64,000 nucleotides of DNA from Persicaria tinctoria (taxonomy: Eukaryota; Streptophyta; Magnoliopsida; Caryophyllales; Polygonaceae), in the NCBI GenBank assembly GCA_037127255.1, contig JBANSL010000004.1:76689127-76753126 (forward strand), given 5' to 3'. Positions 32,396 through 43,497 of the stretch are shown in pieces (position 1 is the first letter of the stretch; each line of letters opens with the position of its first letter). Made by a program: the position numbers and the translations under genes. The notes beneath the pieces were generated by a model, which saw nothing but the letters and a program-made list of their open reading frames with translations, was not told the DNA's origin and ran no database searches.

Positions 32396-32976
32396 AGAGA
32401 GAGGAAGAAGAAGAGCAGTTACGAAATAGGAATCAATGAAGGCCGTTTTTTCGTTGGCGAGTTGGAGTGAGTTGACTCGGACGATTCGGGTGTCTGTGTG
32501 TCGCCGTGTCATTGCCGGTTTAGTTAAATGGTTTTCCTTTTTCTAGAAAGTTGCCTTTTTTACACTTAAAAAATAAGTGTTTTTGTTTTTCATAAATGAT
32601 TTTTTGTTGCTTAGTAAGGTTTGAGAAAACGTGATTTCGATATATATAGTATTATAAAATAAAGTGTTACTCGGAATGGAGGAAAATATTGAATAATAAA
32701 CCTTTTATGTATAAAGAGATTTTATGGTTATTTATCATAGTGGTTAAATGGTTTCCTTACAATATTTGTTTTTGTTGTTTATAAATGATTTTTTAATTAA
32801 TAGGCATATACTTTATGGTTTAAAAAAAACCAAATAAACAGATGATCATATATAGAAAAATAATATTTAAAAAAAATAAAATAATACGGAGTATAATTTT
32901 GAAAAATATTTTTCAATTAAACTTATTAACGTATGTCTCAAAGGTATAGTTATATGGTAAAAAAACCCGTAAATAT
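32394..32976. other. Promoter side of the GT92 gene, no further gene
   Basis: Short GC-moderate part next to the gene, then AT-rich DNA. No TATA box could be chosen with confidence. Confidence 0.4.
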
Positions 32977-33124
32977 ATTCGATGTTGTGTCCGCTTGTTT
33001 GCTTAGGGTTTGAGATTTTTCCGGATTTGCTTTGGAGGTTTCTTTTATATCTTCGTAATCTCATCTTTCAAGATGCTCTTGGGTTGGCTAACCACCACCC
33101 GAATTTTTTCCTTATAAAAAAAAA
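32977..33124 (+). mobile_element. 5'-truncated LINE 3' end (148 bp)
   Basis: Bounded by CCGTAAATAT at 32967-32976 and 33125-33134. Ends CCCGAATTTTTTCCTTATAA plus an A run. Only the 3' UTR of the LINE remains, the usual result of incomplete reverse transcription. Confidence 0.75.
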
Positions 33125-33134
33125 CCGTAAATAT

Positions 33135-34090
33135 TAATATGAATTGAATATTTTTATGATGATTTATACTATATAGCTGAATTCTTGATGATAAAAAAAA
33201 AAATCGGCCCATTTCAGTAATACTCTCACTAAAATGCGGTCCATTTCTATGAACTAGGAAGGGAAATCAAGGGATAGCTAGAGGTCGAGGGATAGGAGGA
33301 AATTTAATGACTAAAGAGTAATAATTAATTAATTAATTAATAGAAATAAGATATTGGCTAGAAAAAGGTCAACTTAATTAGCTTACGCGTGTAAAGTTGG
33401 CGGTGACCTCTTTAACCTTCCACTCATACTCGTATTGATTTTGCTTTCCTTTAATTTGTTCCTTCTTGAAGATGATAACTTAAACAATCAAGTACCGACT
33501 TCAATTGATTCCAGTGACAAAATGAACAAGTTTTTATGGGATAGGTGTAAGTTTTATTCGTGTTTAGGTTGGTATAACATGCATAAAACCAATCCATACA
33601 AACCATTTTCTACTTGGTTTTAGCCTCTTCCAAGCAAATGTACCCGGAGGTTAGTAAACTAATCCGCTACTTTGTTATCTTCGGATTATATATGAACCGA
33701 TTTGCTATACGCACGGTAAGATTTTGTCATATTAAATGTATGAAACTGTCACCGACTTTTGGCGTCGGTAGTTTTTTCGGAGGGCGGAGTGAAAGGGTAA
33801 TTAATCGGCTAAGGCAAAGTGGGGTGGGGCTTGCCGTCGTTGCCGACACCTTTAATCGGAGACGACTTGCATATGACACTCGCGCACCTCGTTCTAATCA
33901 AGGCATTCGCACAACAACTGATCTCGTTCTAATCAAGGCAGAATGTAAGAAAGCAAAACGATCCACAGATGAAAGCTTCGGATGAGTTTGTAGTTGCGAA
34001 GGGAGAATACTATGAACAGAAAATCAGGAGTTTACAACTTGGGCCTATTTAAGGCAACTGAACTCATTCTAATTAATATGGACTTTAGGC
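33135..34090. other. No gene identified
   Basis: A 123-codon ORF at 33614-33985 (plus) is open but has no motif, no homologue I know and no clear splice context. A short hairpin CCGACTTTTGGCGTCGG lies near 33752. Confidence 0.35.
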
Positions 34091-34800
34091 CTATTTATAT
34101 CAGGAAATAGCACTAAATACCACTTTTTGGGAAAAGTTTGCAAAAATACCACTTTTTGGGAAAATTTGCAAGAATACCATTTTTTCCAAAAATTTGCAAA
34201 AATGCCAAGGTAAACCCTCCCCCCAAACCTGCTATTCTAGGTTATTATGCCCCCAAAAAAAAATTTAAATTACAGGCATTGGCAACCCTCGTTTGGGTGC
34301 CTTGGTTCGTAGTGGTGGTTCGTGGGCGTCGCCGGGGCTGTCCGGCCCGGCCCCAGGGCGAGGCCGGCGGCGGTGGAAGGCCGGCGGCGGCGGCCCGGCG
34401 GTGGAAGAGGTGGGCTCTGGCGCTCTGGGTTGTTGCTGTTCTCTCTCCTCTCCCTCGCTCTTGCCTTTTTCTCAGATCTGGGCGGTTTCTCCGCCGCCGC
34501 TTGTCCGAGGTTGGTTGTCAGGCTGATAGGGGGTGGTCTTGGGTGTGAGCCAGACGAGATGGGGCTAGTAATGTCGGCCTTCCTGGTTCGACGGATCGCT
34601 GCAGCGAGATGGCTGTTCCTCGACGGTGGTGTGGTGGGTGGAAGGCCGGCCCCAGGGTGAGGCCGGCGACGGTGGAAGGCGTGGGCGCCGCTTGCTCTCT
34701 CGCTCTCTACTTCGTCTTCTTCGTCCCTGTTCTCTCTCACCTGTCGCTTGCTCTCTCTCTAAATCTTTCTTCGTCCCTGTTCGTCTTCTTCGTCCCTGGT

Positions 34801-35150
34801 TTCCATTTTGTAGAGAAGGGTTCCGAAATGGGGTGACATGGGGTTTGACATTGGGTGACACGGGTTTCCATTTTGTAGAGAAGGGTTCCGAAATGGGGTG
34901 ACATGGGGTTTGACATTGGGTGACACGGGTTTCCATTTTGTAGAGAAGGGTTCCGAAATGGGGTGACATGGGGTTTGACATTGGGTGACACGGGTTTCCA
35001 TTTTGTAGAGAAGGGTTCCGAAATGGGGTGACATGGGGTTTGACATTGGGTGACACGGGTTTCCATTTTGTAGAGAAGGGTTCCGAAATGGGGTGACATG
35101 GGGTTTGACATTGGGTGACACGGGTTTACATTTTGTAGAGAAGGGTTCTG
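34801..35150. repeat. 65-bp tandem repeat, five full copies plus a partial
   Basis: Copies start at 34801, 34866, 34931, 34996 and 35061, nearly identical, with a partial at 35126. The unit includes TTTTGTAGAGAAGGGTTCCG and TGACATGGGGTTTGACATTG. Because 65 is not a multiple of three and no frame has a stop, all three minus-strand frames read through and the ORFs of 120-203 codons cycle through the same 65-residue text. They are artefacts. Confidence 0.92.
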
Positions 35151-35666
35151 AGTGGTTGCCGATGGTGTTCGCCGGGGGCTTGGTGGAGGGGGTGTGTGGT
35201 GGTCGGTCTCGGCCTGGATCTGGCCGGAGGTGGGCTCTGGCGCTCTGCGCTGGCTAGGGATCTCCGCCAAGCTCCTAACCGGTCGTGACCTCGTCGGGAG
35301 CAAGACGTTCGCGATGCGCACCCGCGAGGCCGACCCCTCCAACCCCATCGCCGATCAGATCTGGTCAGATCTGGGCAGTGGTGGCTCGGACCCGCTTCCC
35401 TTTGCTCGCTATTGGGCTCTGCGCTTGTGGTGGCGGCCATGGTGGAACCAGTGGAGTCGTGGCTTGAATTCCGGCCGGTTAGATTTGGGATGATGTGGTG
35501 GGTGCTTTTCCGGATCTGACAGTGCTCATCTCCCAGATCTGGTAGGTATTCTCCGGTTCGGCCTCGTTTCTGGCCGGTGAGGTGGTGGGTTGGGGGTTAT
35601 CTTGGCTCCTCCGGGTCTCGTCATCCCTTCCCCGTCGTTCTCTTTGCGTGGGTGCCGATGACTCCC

Positions 35667-35669
<3 letters not shown>

Positions 35670-35711
<42 letters not shown>
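35670..35711. repeat. (CT)n microsatellite
   Basis: About 20 CT units inside the Mutator-like element, close to its right end. Confidence 0.9.
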
Positions 35712-35715
<4 letters not shown>

Positions 35716-35865
35716 CTTGGGACAACCTGCAACCGGCTAAACCAATTGCCGCTCCTATTTGCAAGAATACCACATATGGTATTCTTGCAAATTTTGCAAA
35801 AATGTGGTATTTTTGCAAACCCACACCAAAAAAGTGGTATTTCTGCAAATTACCCTATTTATATC

Positions 35866-36596
35866 CTGACTTGGGCCTTATCCTCCCTCGCGGAAACTAA
35901 ATGATGAGAGATATCCCACATTGATAATAGGAAAAAAACAAGTCTTAGTATATAAGTGAGTGGGTTACTCCTCCTATAGCCAATATTGAAATCAACTGGG
36001 ACTCGTGATCGGAGGTCGTATGCACACGTGCACCACGGCACTTTTGCGGATCTGCTGTCCTGAAACCCTCCTTGTCTTAGCTTGTCCCTCTCACAATCCA
36101 CCCCTCCCTTTACCCTTTTTGTTAATTTTTTTGTTAATTTTTTTCATGGACATGTGTTCTCAATCCCCTCTCGAAAATACCCTCTCGTTGACAAATCCAC
36201 TATGTTGATGTTGTTGTTGGTTCTTTTTATTATCAAACTTAGCATTTAGATTGGCTCTAGTTTTATAACATCATTCAATTTTTTATGGAAAAATTCATGG
36301 TAACGATACAAGCTTACCAAAAGTACAAAAACCGAATCCAAAACCTAATAATTTAAAGACTGAAGAGAGGAAAAATAGGAAACTGTCATCATATATTCAT
36401 ATCCATCCATCATAAGAGGATGTAAACGTCATCCTTTCTGTTCCTACACACAACACAACACAACATGGAGTGCCAAACCTCACCAGCTACAGAGAACGGG
36501 GAGAACTACATGCTAAAATCCGATGATCTAAGCATAGGTTTCCACTTACGCTGAAGTTTCGCATTGGGGTAGGTTTTTCTTGACCAGAAGCCTCCC
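35866..36596. other. No gene seen
   Basis: At 35910-35960 there is GATATCCCACATTGATAATA and a nearby TATATAAG, a pattern met in LTR-type repeats of many plants, but no partner copy is present. The rest is AT-rich. Confidence 0.35.
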
Positions 36597-37395
36597 TAGA
36601 AGACGTCAGGATTGAAGTGACCAGAGAATGAGCTGTCCTGCAGAGCCTGCTTCAGGTGCATAGCCAGTGCATAGTTCTTTACATGTTTGGCCAAACCACA
36701 TCAACTCATCAGCCTCAAACGCATAATATTCGTATTACATGCAGTTTTATATGGTTTGGGTCAATTCGGTAACATCCTCTCGACATGCTCGGCAATATTA
36801 GATAAGTTAATTGACAGTTTGAAATCTATAAACACCAACTTAAATCTTATAAGAATCTAACCTCCAGAGTTTGGACTTGCTCATGGTATTGAGCAACTAG
36901 CTGTTTCAGTTGCTAGAGTTCTTGTGCCTTGTCGTTAAACGCCTTCTATCGCTCGTGCTGAATCGGGTTTCGGTCTAAACGAGTTCGGATGAATCGTATT
37001 TCGATCTAAAGGGGTTTGGGTGAATCAGGTTTTGGTCTAAACGGGTTCATGTAAATCGGGTTTTGGTCACAATGGTTTTGGTGTGTTAGTAACAGTGATC
37101 GGGGTTGTTTGGGGCTAAAATTTCGTGTTTGATTAAAAGTTTATCTTATAAGCTCATGAAATTATTTTTGTGAAGGCTTCCATGTGATGCTTTATATATC
37201 AAGCAAACAAGTGAAGAGTGTGCGAAATGTGTTACAAACTAAATAATATCATTTCAGCGCACTACAAGCTCATAAACTAAAGTATACAAATTTAATAAAT
37301 AAAATTAGTTGAGTTGCCGAGAGCGCGAATCCCGTCATTTGGGTGGCGAACTTCTCAAAATTCAATGCTAGCTTGCTCAAGCTGTCCAATCAAAT
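36597..37395 (-). pseudogene. Coiled-coil protein gene remnant, C-terminal exons
   Basis: Three exon-like pieces read on the minus strand. 37395 leftward, after TTTCTGCAG: LIGQLEQASIEF then a frame change. About 36960-36862: a coil with a stop (QEL*QLKQLVAQYHEQVQTLE) and a donor GAG|GTTAGAT. About 36677-36597: NYALAMHLKQALQDSSFSGH then FNPDVF and a stop. The pieces are in order, with splice-like borders and heptad-like Leu/Gln content, so a real gene once existed. I do not recognise the family. A competing open frame through the last piece exists, so its reading is uncertain. Short repeats of GAATCGGGTTTCGGTCTAAA type fill 36960-37070. Confidence 0.4.
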
Positions 37396-38097
37396 CTGCA
37401 GAAATAAAAAAGGGAAATTAATGTTGAATTAGTGGGTTTGTCAATTGAAAGGCAGCCCAAAACAATTCAATAAAAGCAGCCCAGCCCAAAAGCAAGATGG
37501 CTGCCAAGGTACTACTGCGTAAGTGCCCAATTCAAAGAAACGAATCAACGGATTAGATGGATAGAGAAGGATCTGCCAATATCTAAAAAAAAAGAGAGAG
37601 GATCGGAACCTATCCATACCCATTTAAAAAAATACGGAGTATATATCCACAGGTAAAATAAGTACTCTGTAAAAGGTAGAAAATCACCTAAAAGAAAAGG
37701 TGAAGTTGTACAGGAAAGTTACTGTATACACACAAATGCATGCTTTCCAAACTAAAAGGAAGGAAATATTTTACCTTCATGAAAAAAGGTAAACGTGCAG
37801 TATTCTCTAAAATAAATAAGGAAAAGAGAATAATATTACACATAAAAAAAGGAAGGGAGGGATCCACTGATCTCCTAAATTTTCCCTATAAAAAGAGGCT
37901 GAATTTCTCTCTTGTGGAGGTTAGAGACGGCAGAGAAAGAGGCTGCAGAAAAAGGCAGAGGGAAAAAGAAAAAGCCACCCTCAAACCACACAAATACACC
38001 AGCAGAAGAAACGGCAAGCACACAAACAAATCAGCAAGAAGGAAAGAAAGAGGAGGCAAACAAGGCGGCCTTCTCTCTACGTGGGGTTCCTGTTGAC

Positions 38098-38370
38098 TCC
38101 CGAGACCCCGCCCTTGCAAAGCACTCTTGTTTTCGCTTGTGGCCTGGGTTTCGGAGTCGTCAAATCGCCACAAAAGGAGTTGGAATGCTGTCAAAATTCA
38201 CTCTCGAAACCCCGCCCTTGCAAAGCACTCTTGTTTTCGCTTGTGGCCTGGGTTTCGGAGTCGTCAAATTGCTCTAAACAGGGTCGAAGTGCTGCTGAAA
38301 TGGATTCCCGAAACCCCGCCCTTGCAAAGCACTCTTGTTTTCGCTTGTGGCTTGGGTTTCGGAATCAGTT
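38098..38370. repeat. Three tandem copies of a unit of about 105 bp
   Basis: Each copy carries CCCCGCCCTTGCAAAGCACT, then CTTGTTTTCGCTTGTGGC and TGGGTTTCGG. Copies begin near 38103, 38210 and 38312. They account for the repetitive ORFs here. Confidence 0.85.
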
Positions 38371-40549
38371 AAACGCCCTAAAAGAGGGCGAAACTCTGCC
38401 TAAATTCACTCAGGAAAAATTGTTGGAATCAAGTCGTGCAAGCCTAAGGATGCTACAAGCAAATCGTGTCCCAATGATTTCATTAAGTTCTGACTAAATC
38501 CTGACTAAGAAAACAAGGGCGAAACGCTGCCCAATCTTTCCTAGATAAATCAACTAGATCAAGCAAACAGTTTGACATGGAAAAAGGAAACATTTCCAAC
38601 AGCCAGCTGTGAAGAGCACTAATTCAATTGTGCACAAAGCAAATTCACCAAACCGGATTCAGCCTCTATCCTAAACAAATCAAATAAACTAGTGTCCTAC
38701 ACTAAGCAACGGAAGGCAAAACCAGCATCAAAGTCTGACCGAAACGCTGCTTAATTGGTCCTAAATCGGTCAACTAATGCAAGCACACAAATTGCAAACA
38801 AATTCAAGCAAGTCAAGGGAGAAAAACTCTACTGCTGCCACAGACAGATTTTTTGTAAATCGCACTGATTCAATTGTGCACAAGGCAAATCAAATAAACT
38901 GGTGTCTTACACTAATAAAAAATCAGGCCGATGTGAATACATTGCTTTCTACCCAAATTGAAGGCAACAAAGTACACCTAAAGGAGCCCAAACTCTACAG
39001 AAGAAAAATCATCATCAAAGTTTAAGCAAAAGGCTGCTAGACTGGTCCTAAATTGCAACAAATTGCAACAAGTTTCAAACAAACAAAAGAGACCAAGTTC
39101 ACTGCAGTCAAGACATGGGAACGATGGAATTAAAATCAAAGAAAGAGAACAAATTTTCTGGAAAAAGGGAACAAGTAATCTGGACTAAGCAAATCAGTTC
39201 AGAGAAATTAAGTTCTTAAAACAAAGCATGCAGAACATTCCCTCTCGGTCTCCCAAACAGAGCAAAGCAAAGCAAGCACGGTCTAAATCAAACAAATACC
39301 AAACCCTCACTGGTTGCTACCAAATTGCAACTAACCCTAAATTAAGATGCCCAAATCAAGATCAGCCTATGATCTTCCACAAACTGAGGTTCCAAATCAG
39401 TAAAAAGAAAGGGGAAGTTGGAATAACATACCCAGGCCAAGGAGCCAAGATAGTGACTGTCTCCATCGTGGCTCCACTGCCCTTTTCAACCCCTGAGCCC
39501 TGAATTTGATTCTCCTTTTGCTTTCTTAAATCCAAAAGCATCCAAACAAAGAGAATCCCAAGCTATAAATCAACAAACTCAGCCTTGATATTTGTTTTCC
39601 GAAACCCAAATCGGATCAAGTTGAAGGCAATCAAAAAGAAAGAACGAACCTGTTTGTCTTTCAAGCGACGGAAGCTCCCGAGAGCCCCGTCTCGGTCTTC
39701 TCTCATCCTCTTCTCAGCTTCCTCACTGAGTTGTCTCCCATCTCACATACTCATACCAAAAAGCCCCCAAATGGCACAAATAAAAACCCCTAAAATCACA
39801 ATTTGGGGAAAATTAGCTGAGTGTGAAAATTAAACACTAAATTGAAAGGGGGATTCGAAATTGGGACTAGTAATCACCCAAATGGGAGATTTGGGGTTAG
39901 AAATTAAGCACAACAAGAAACCCTAAAAATTACCTGAGCAGAGATCCGAATTGGGACTTGCGTCAGGTCGGAGCCTCAACCTCTCCTTCCTTTGCCCTCT
40001 TCTCCGGTTGCCCGAGCCCCAAATTTCTGGGCGGCCATTGACGAACGAGCGGGAGAGGCTGAGCTACTACTAGTCTCGCTCCTGAAAGAAGCAAGAACAA
40101 AGAAGATGGAGTAGAGGTTTTGCAAAAAGCCAGAGAATGACATCTTGCTTTCGTTAAAAAAGATAACAAATGAAAAGATAAAAAAAAAATGAATAAATAT
40201 GGGTTTGGGCAAAATCTGAAATGGGGGCTCAATTAAAGCAATATCAAATTGTGTTACAGCTTGGGCCTTGGGGCAAACAAAAAAAAAAGAGAAAAAGAAG
40301 AAACAAAGGTCTTGTTCTGCACACACGTATATGAAATTGTGTTGAATTGCAAAATTTGCCCACTTAAAGTAGAAGAATTATAATTGGTGTAAATTAGAAA
40401 TTGAGTTTAACAAAATTATAAGGTTAAACTCGTAAAACTTTGTTGCTAATTTATTCTAGTGGGTAGATTTTAAAATTGACTTCTAAACGGGAAAAAAGGA
40501 AACGGAGTCAAAATCTCAAATCAAAGTTCCTTAAACTCAAATGGTTCTA

Positions 40550-41720
40550 AAAAAGAACTACGTAAAGACTTGACGCCTCTTATCGGCTACGTAGGTAACC
40601 CGATATTAAATCATAAAAATATATCGGGTACAGTCGTTAACCTCTAAATTCACTTCTAAATGAATACGAGGTCAAGGTCCAATCAAATTAAATCATTTGT
40701 TCTCAAAAGAACTACGCCTGATTTGATTCCGAGTTGTCGGATACGTAGGCCACCGGACATAAAGCTAAAGCTCGTCTAGTTCAATCGTCAAATCAAAAAA
40801 ATAAATTAGTTCTAAAAAGAACTACGTGAAGACTTGATACTCTTTCATGAGTTACGTAGGAAATCCAATGTCAAAATTCAAATATACATTGGATCCAGTC
40901 GCCCATCCCCTCTCAAATTAAATTTGTTCTCAAAAGAACTATATAAGATTTGATTCCTGACACAAGGCTAAATCTTGTCAGGGTCAATCGTCAAATTCAA
41001 AATAAATTGGTTCGTTTAGAACTATGAATGATTTGATTCTCTTTTAAGAGATAAGCAGGACATTCGGTGCCAAGCCAGAACCCACCGAGTTCAATCACCA
41101 CCTTCAAACGATCTCACGATCAAACCCAAATACAAAAACCCATTTTTGTCCCGAACTACGATGACTTGATTCCACCAGAAATGTGGATACGTAGGAAACT
41201 CAGTGTAAATCAAATTATCACTGAGTCCAGTCACACCCAAACATTTCATCAAATCTCCTCAAATTCATCAGTCGACTTTAGTCGTTCCAAATACCAAATT
41301 TTCATCAACGCCAAAGTGTCTACTCTAACTCGATACAAAGCTTTCGCACGTCGAGTTTAGCCACATCAAAAACAATAAAAATAAAAAAACAAATTCCACA
41401 ATCCTCAAATCGACCTCTCAGTCAAATCTCAAGTCAAAACAAGTCAAACCGTTTTCTATGCAAATGATAGGCGGGTTACTTGAGTTACCCTTCCGAGAAG
41501 GTGGGCTCAGGTTACTCGGGTGGAGTGTTGTTTGAGCTACCCTTCCTAGAAGGTGGGTTTGAACTTCATCCTCTGATGCATATATGAAAACAAAAATCAA
41601 ATCCAACTCTGTCCAAACAAAATCCAAACCAAACCAAATACAAATTCCAAAAGTCCAAAACACTCTGAACTACGTAAGGCTTGATTCTCTCCCAAGAGAT
41701 ACGTAGGCAACCCGTTAAAA
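40550..41720 (+). repeat. Degenerate repeat series with GATACGTAGG signature
   Basis: About seven diverged units of 100-250 bp, at roughly 40556, 40708, 40817, 40935, 41021, 41157 and 41667. Each reads AACTAcg...TTGATTC...TACGTAGGnAAcCC and most end with a cagtc/cagcc element. The last is the best preserved. Confidence 0.6.
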
Positions 41721-41885
41721 AATTCGGGTGCAGCCCAAATCACCAAAACCACTTAAGTCTTGGTGTCGATACGACTTCGAATCAAGAGGATAACCAAAAG
41801 GGGTCGAACTCAAATTCTAAAAATTAAATAAAATATGTTTTGTAATTATTCGCGCATTTTTGTTCAACAGGGGTCCTTAAGGCGA

Positions 41886-42215
41886 TAGCAGCGTTCAGTC
41901 CAAGTGGAGATACAAGGGTGTGGTGCCGCAACAGAATGGGCACTGTGGGGCGCAAATCTACGCGAACCTGCAGCGGAGGGTCTGGTTAGGGACCTTCAAG
42001 ACGGAGAAGGATGCTACCACGACGTATGACATTGCTACTATCAGGCTCTGGAGAAGTGACTTCTTCGCAACATTGGCTCGAGCCACCAAGCTGCATTGCT
42101 GAAGGCTGAGTTCGAGAGTCAGTTTAGCATGGATGATGTGCTCAACATGATCAAGCGCATCCCCGACTGTAGAAATTCAATTCCCCCAAATTTGAGAAGA
42201 TTATAATTCTAGTTT
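41886..42215 (+). pseudogene. RAV-like AP2-domain transcription factor fragment
   Basis: In one frame: [20 protein letters not shown], then [13 protein letters not shown] and [18 protein letters not shown], a clear AP2 DNA-binding domain of the RAV (AP2 plus B3) type, where KGVVPQPNGRWGAQIY is the usual text. It then shifts frame into AEFESQFSMDDVLNMIK and again into NSPKFEKII, which match the segment between AP2 and B3 in RAV-like proteins. No B3 domain follows. At least two frame changes and missing ends make it a pseudogene; the copia element begins 15 bases beyond its recognisable end. There is no start codon context, so it may be a retro-copied or captured piece. Confidence 0.8.
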
Positions 42216-42230
42216 AGAAATAGCAATAAT

Positions 42231-42366
42231 TGTTAGCATTATATTATTTATATGTGTCCATATCATGTACAATTACGATTGTACCCTTAGGGTTTTCACC
42301 CATTGATATATATACAGGAGTAGGCCTCTGAGATCCGTCAAGGACTCAGTTCTCCAAACACTTACA
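42231..42366 (+). repeat. 5' LTR of copia A (136 bp)
   Basis: Starts TGTTAGCATT and ends AACACTTACA. Very short for a copia LTR. Four substitutions from 55097-55232. Confidence 0.93.
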
Positions 42367-42379
42367 TGGTATCAAGCCG
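42367..42379 (+). other. Primer-binding site, tRNA-iMet type
   Basis: TGGTATCAAGCCG directly follows the LTR. The copia consensus TGGTATCAGAGC matches over the first eight bases. Confidence 0.85.
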
Positions 42380-42522
42380 TGTGTGAAACCCTAAATTTTC
42401 GTTTCACACCTACGATCCGCCGCCGCCGCTACGCCGCCGCCGCTCCTAAGCCGCCGCCGCCCTAGCCGCCACAGCCCCTCCCCCACCCCCCTTTCTGCCG
42501 CCGCCTACCCCCTCTCTCTCCG

Positions 42523-43464
42523 ATGTGTACCGTCGAGGATGGAACCCCCCTCAACCCTAACCCACCTCCACCCAACCCTAACCCTCCGCCACCCCCACAA
42601 AACCCCTTTTACTCCGCTCAATCCGTCACCAATATCAAAAATCAAATTCCCCTAACCTTTGATCTCAAAAAGGTCCAATACCACACATGGGCGGAACTTT
42701 TCCAAACCGCCTGCAAGGCTCACGACGTCATCACCCACATCGACGGCTCTGGTCGTCCGTCTGATGTCCCTGAGCCCTTCTGGAACCGCCTTGACTCTAT
42801 CGTCCTTGGATGGATCTATGCCACCATCTCTGAGGACGTCCTGATTACTGTCCTCCAACCAGACTCCACCGCTCGAGATGTTTGGCTCCGCATAAAGGGC
42901 CTCTTCCATGACAATCACTCCGCTAGGGCAGTGGATCTTGAGGGTAAATTCATCAACATCCGCCAGGAAAGCTTCTCCACCGTCTCTGACTACTGCCTCG
43001 CCATAAAAGCCATCACTGATCAAATAGGCGATGTTGGACACAAGGTTAGCGAAGAACGTCTTGTCCTTCAACTTATCAACGGCCTCTCCACCAAATTTGA
43101 TGTCGTCGGTGGCATGATCAGCAACACAGCGCCACTTCCGACCTTCATGGTGGCTCGCAGCATGCTCTCCAGGGAGGAGAGCCGTAAGGGACGCCCCCAA
43201 GGTCCTTCCCATGTCCTTGTTTCCTCCAAGGATTTCATAGCCCCGGACCCAATTCCCCAAACCCAACCCAGACAACCCCAACAGCGCGGAGGACGCGATA
43301 GAGGCGGCAACAGCGGCGGGCGCCGCGGCCGCAACAACATGCCGCGGGCGCCGCCGGGCAGCTGGTACCCGCAACATCCTCAGCAGCACTGGTCCCCCGC
43401 TCCACCGCCCTGCCCTTATCCGACGTGGGCGGGATACCCTCCGCCAGGCTTGGTCTTCCCGTAG
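42523..43464 (+). CDS. Copia A gag
   Basis: 313 codons from the first good ATG after a CCG-repeat leader. A Pro/Asn-rich start is followed by the gag core: LTFDLKKVQYHTWAELFQTA, WIYATISEDVL, DVWLRIKGLF, VSDYCLAIKAITDQI and LVLQLINGL, as in the plant copia gag family. The C-terminus is Arg/Gly/Pro-rich (RDRGGNSGGRRGRNN) in place of a zinc knuckle, a known variant. It ends at a TAG with the next ORF in the same frame 33 bases on, so gag-pol was probably one polyprotein. Gag packages the RNA in cytoplasmic particles. Confidence 0.85.
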   Translation: MCTVEDGTPLNPNPPPPNPNPPPPPQNPFYSAQSVTNIKNQIPLTFDLKKVQYHTWAELFQTACKAHDVITHIDGSGRPSDVPEPFWNRLDSIVLGWIYATISEDVLITVLQPDSTARDVWLRIKGLFHDNHSARAVDLEGKFINIRQESFSTVSDYCLAIKAITDQIGDVGHKVSEERLVLQLINGLSTKFDVVGGMISNTAPLPTFMVARSMLSREESRKGRPQGPSHVLVSSKDFIAPDPIPQTQPRQPQQRGGRDRGGNSGGRRGRNNMPRAPPGSWYPQHPQQHWSPAPPPCPYPTWAGYPPPGLVFP

Positions 43465-43497
43465 CATTAGCCACAACAGCGGACCCCATCCCCGGCA

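Larger units (their letters stand above)
34102..35854. mobile_element. Mutator-like element with GC-rich cargo (about 1.75 kb)
   Basis: CTATTTATATC is found at 34091-34101 and 35855-35865, an 11-bp duplication in the Mutator range. Inverted ends: GGAAATAGCACTAAATACCA on the left and, reversed, GGTAATTTGCAGAAATACCA on the right, followed on both sides by repeated TTTGCAAAAATACCAC units. The interior is GC-rich (34290-35660) with internally repeated phrases such as CCCCAGGGCGAGGCCGGCGG and a 65-bp tandem repeat. No transposase. Probably a Pack-MULE-like carrier; the source gene is not identifiable. Confidence 0.8.
37396..41870 (+). mobile_element. Decayed LTR-retrotransposon DNA, probably Tat-lineage 3' region
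   Basis: No coding domain is left. The 40550-41720 part repeats a signature of Tat-type 3' regions (AACTACGT...CTTGATTCTC...GATACGTAGG...ACCC...GGGTnCAGtC) about seven times; the same signature is in the coding-free element at 12642-12710. A TATA-like box (CCCTATAAAAAGAGG) lies near 37883 ahead of purine-rich DNA, as in an LTR. Boundaries, LTR pair and target-site duplication could not be found. ORFs at 37740-38277 and 39585-40326 have no family features. Confidence 0.4.

Noticed and set aside
33614..33985. 123-codon ORF as a gene
   Set aside because: No recognisable domain, splice context or flanking gene structure; could be chance.
34565..35348. 120-203 codon ORFs on the minus strand
   Set aside because: Produced by a 65-bp repeat lacking stops in all frames; no start context or domain.
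35900..36100. Cassandra-type TRIM with 5S-like promoter
   Set aside because: The ATCCCACATTG phrase is present, but no 5S-like boxes and no second LTR were found.
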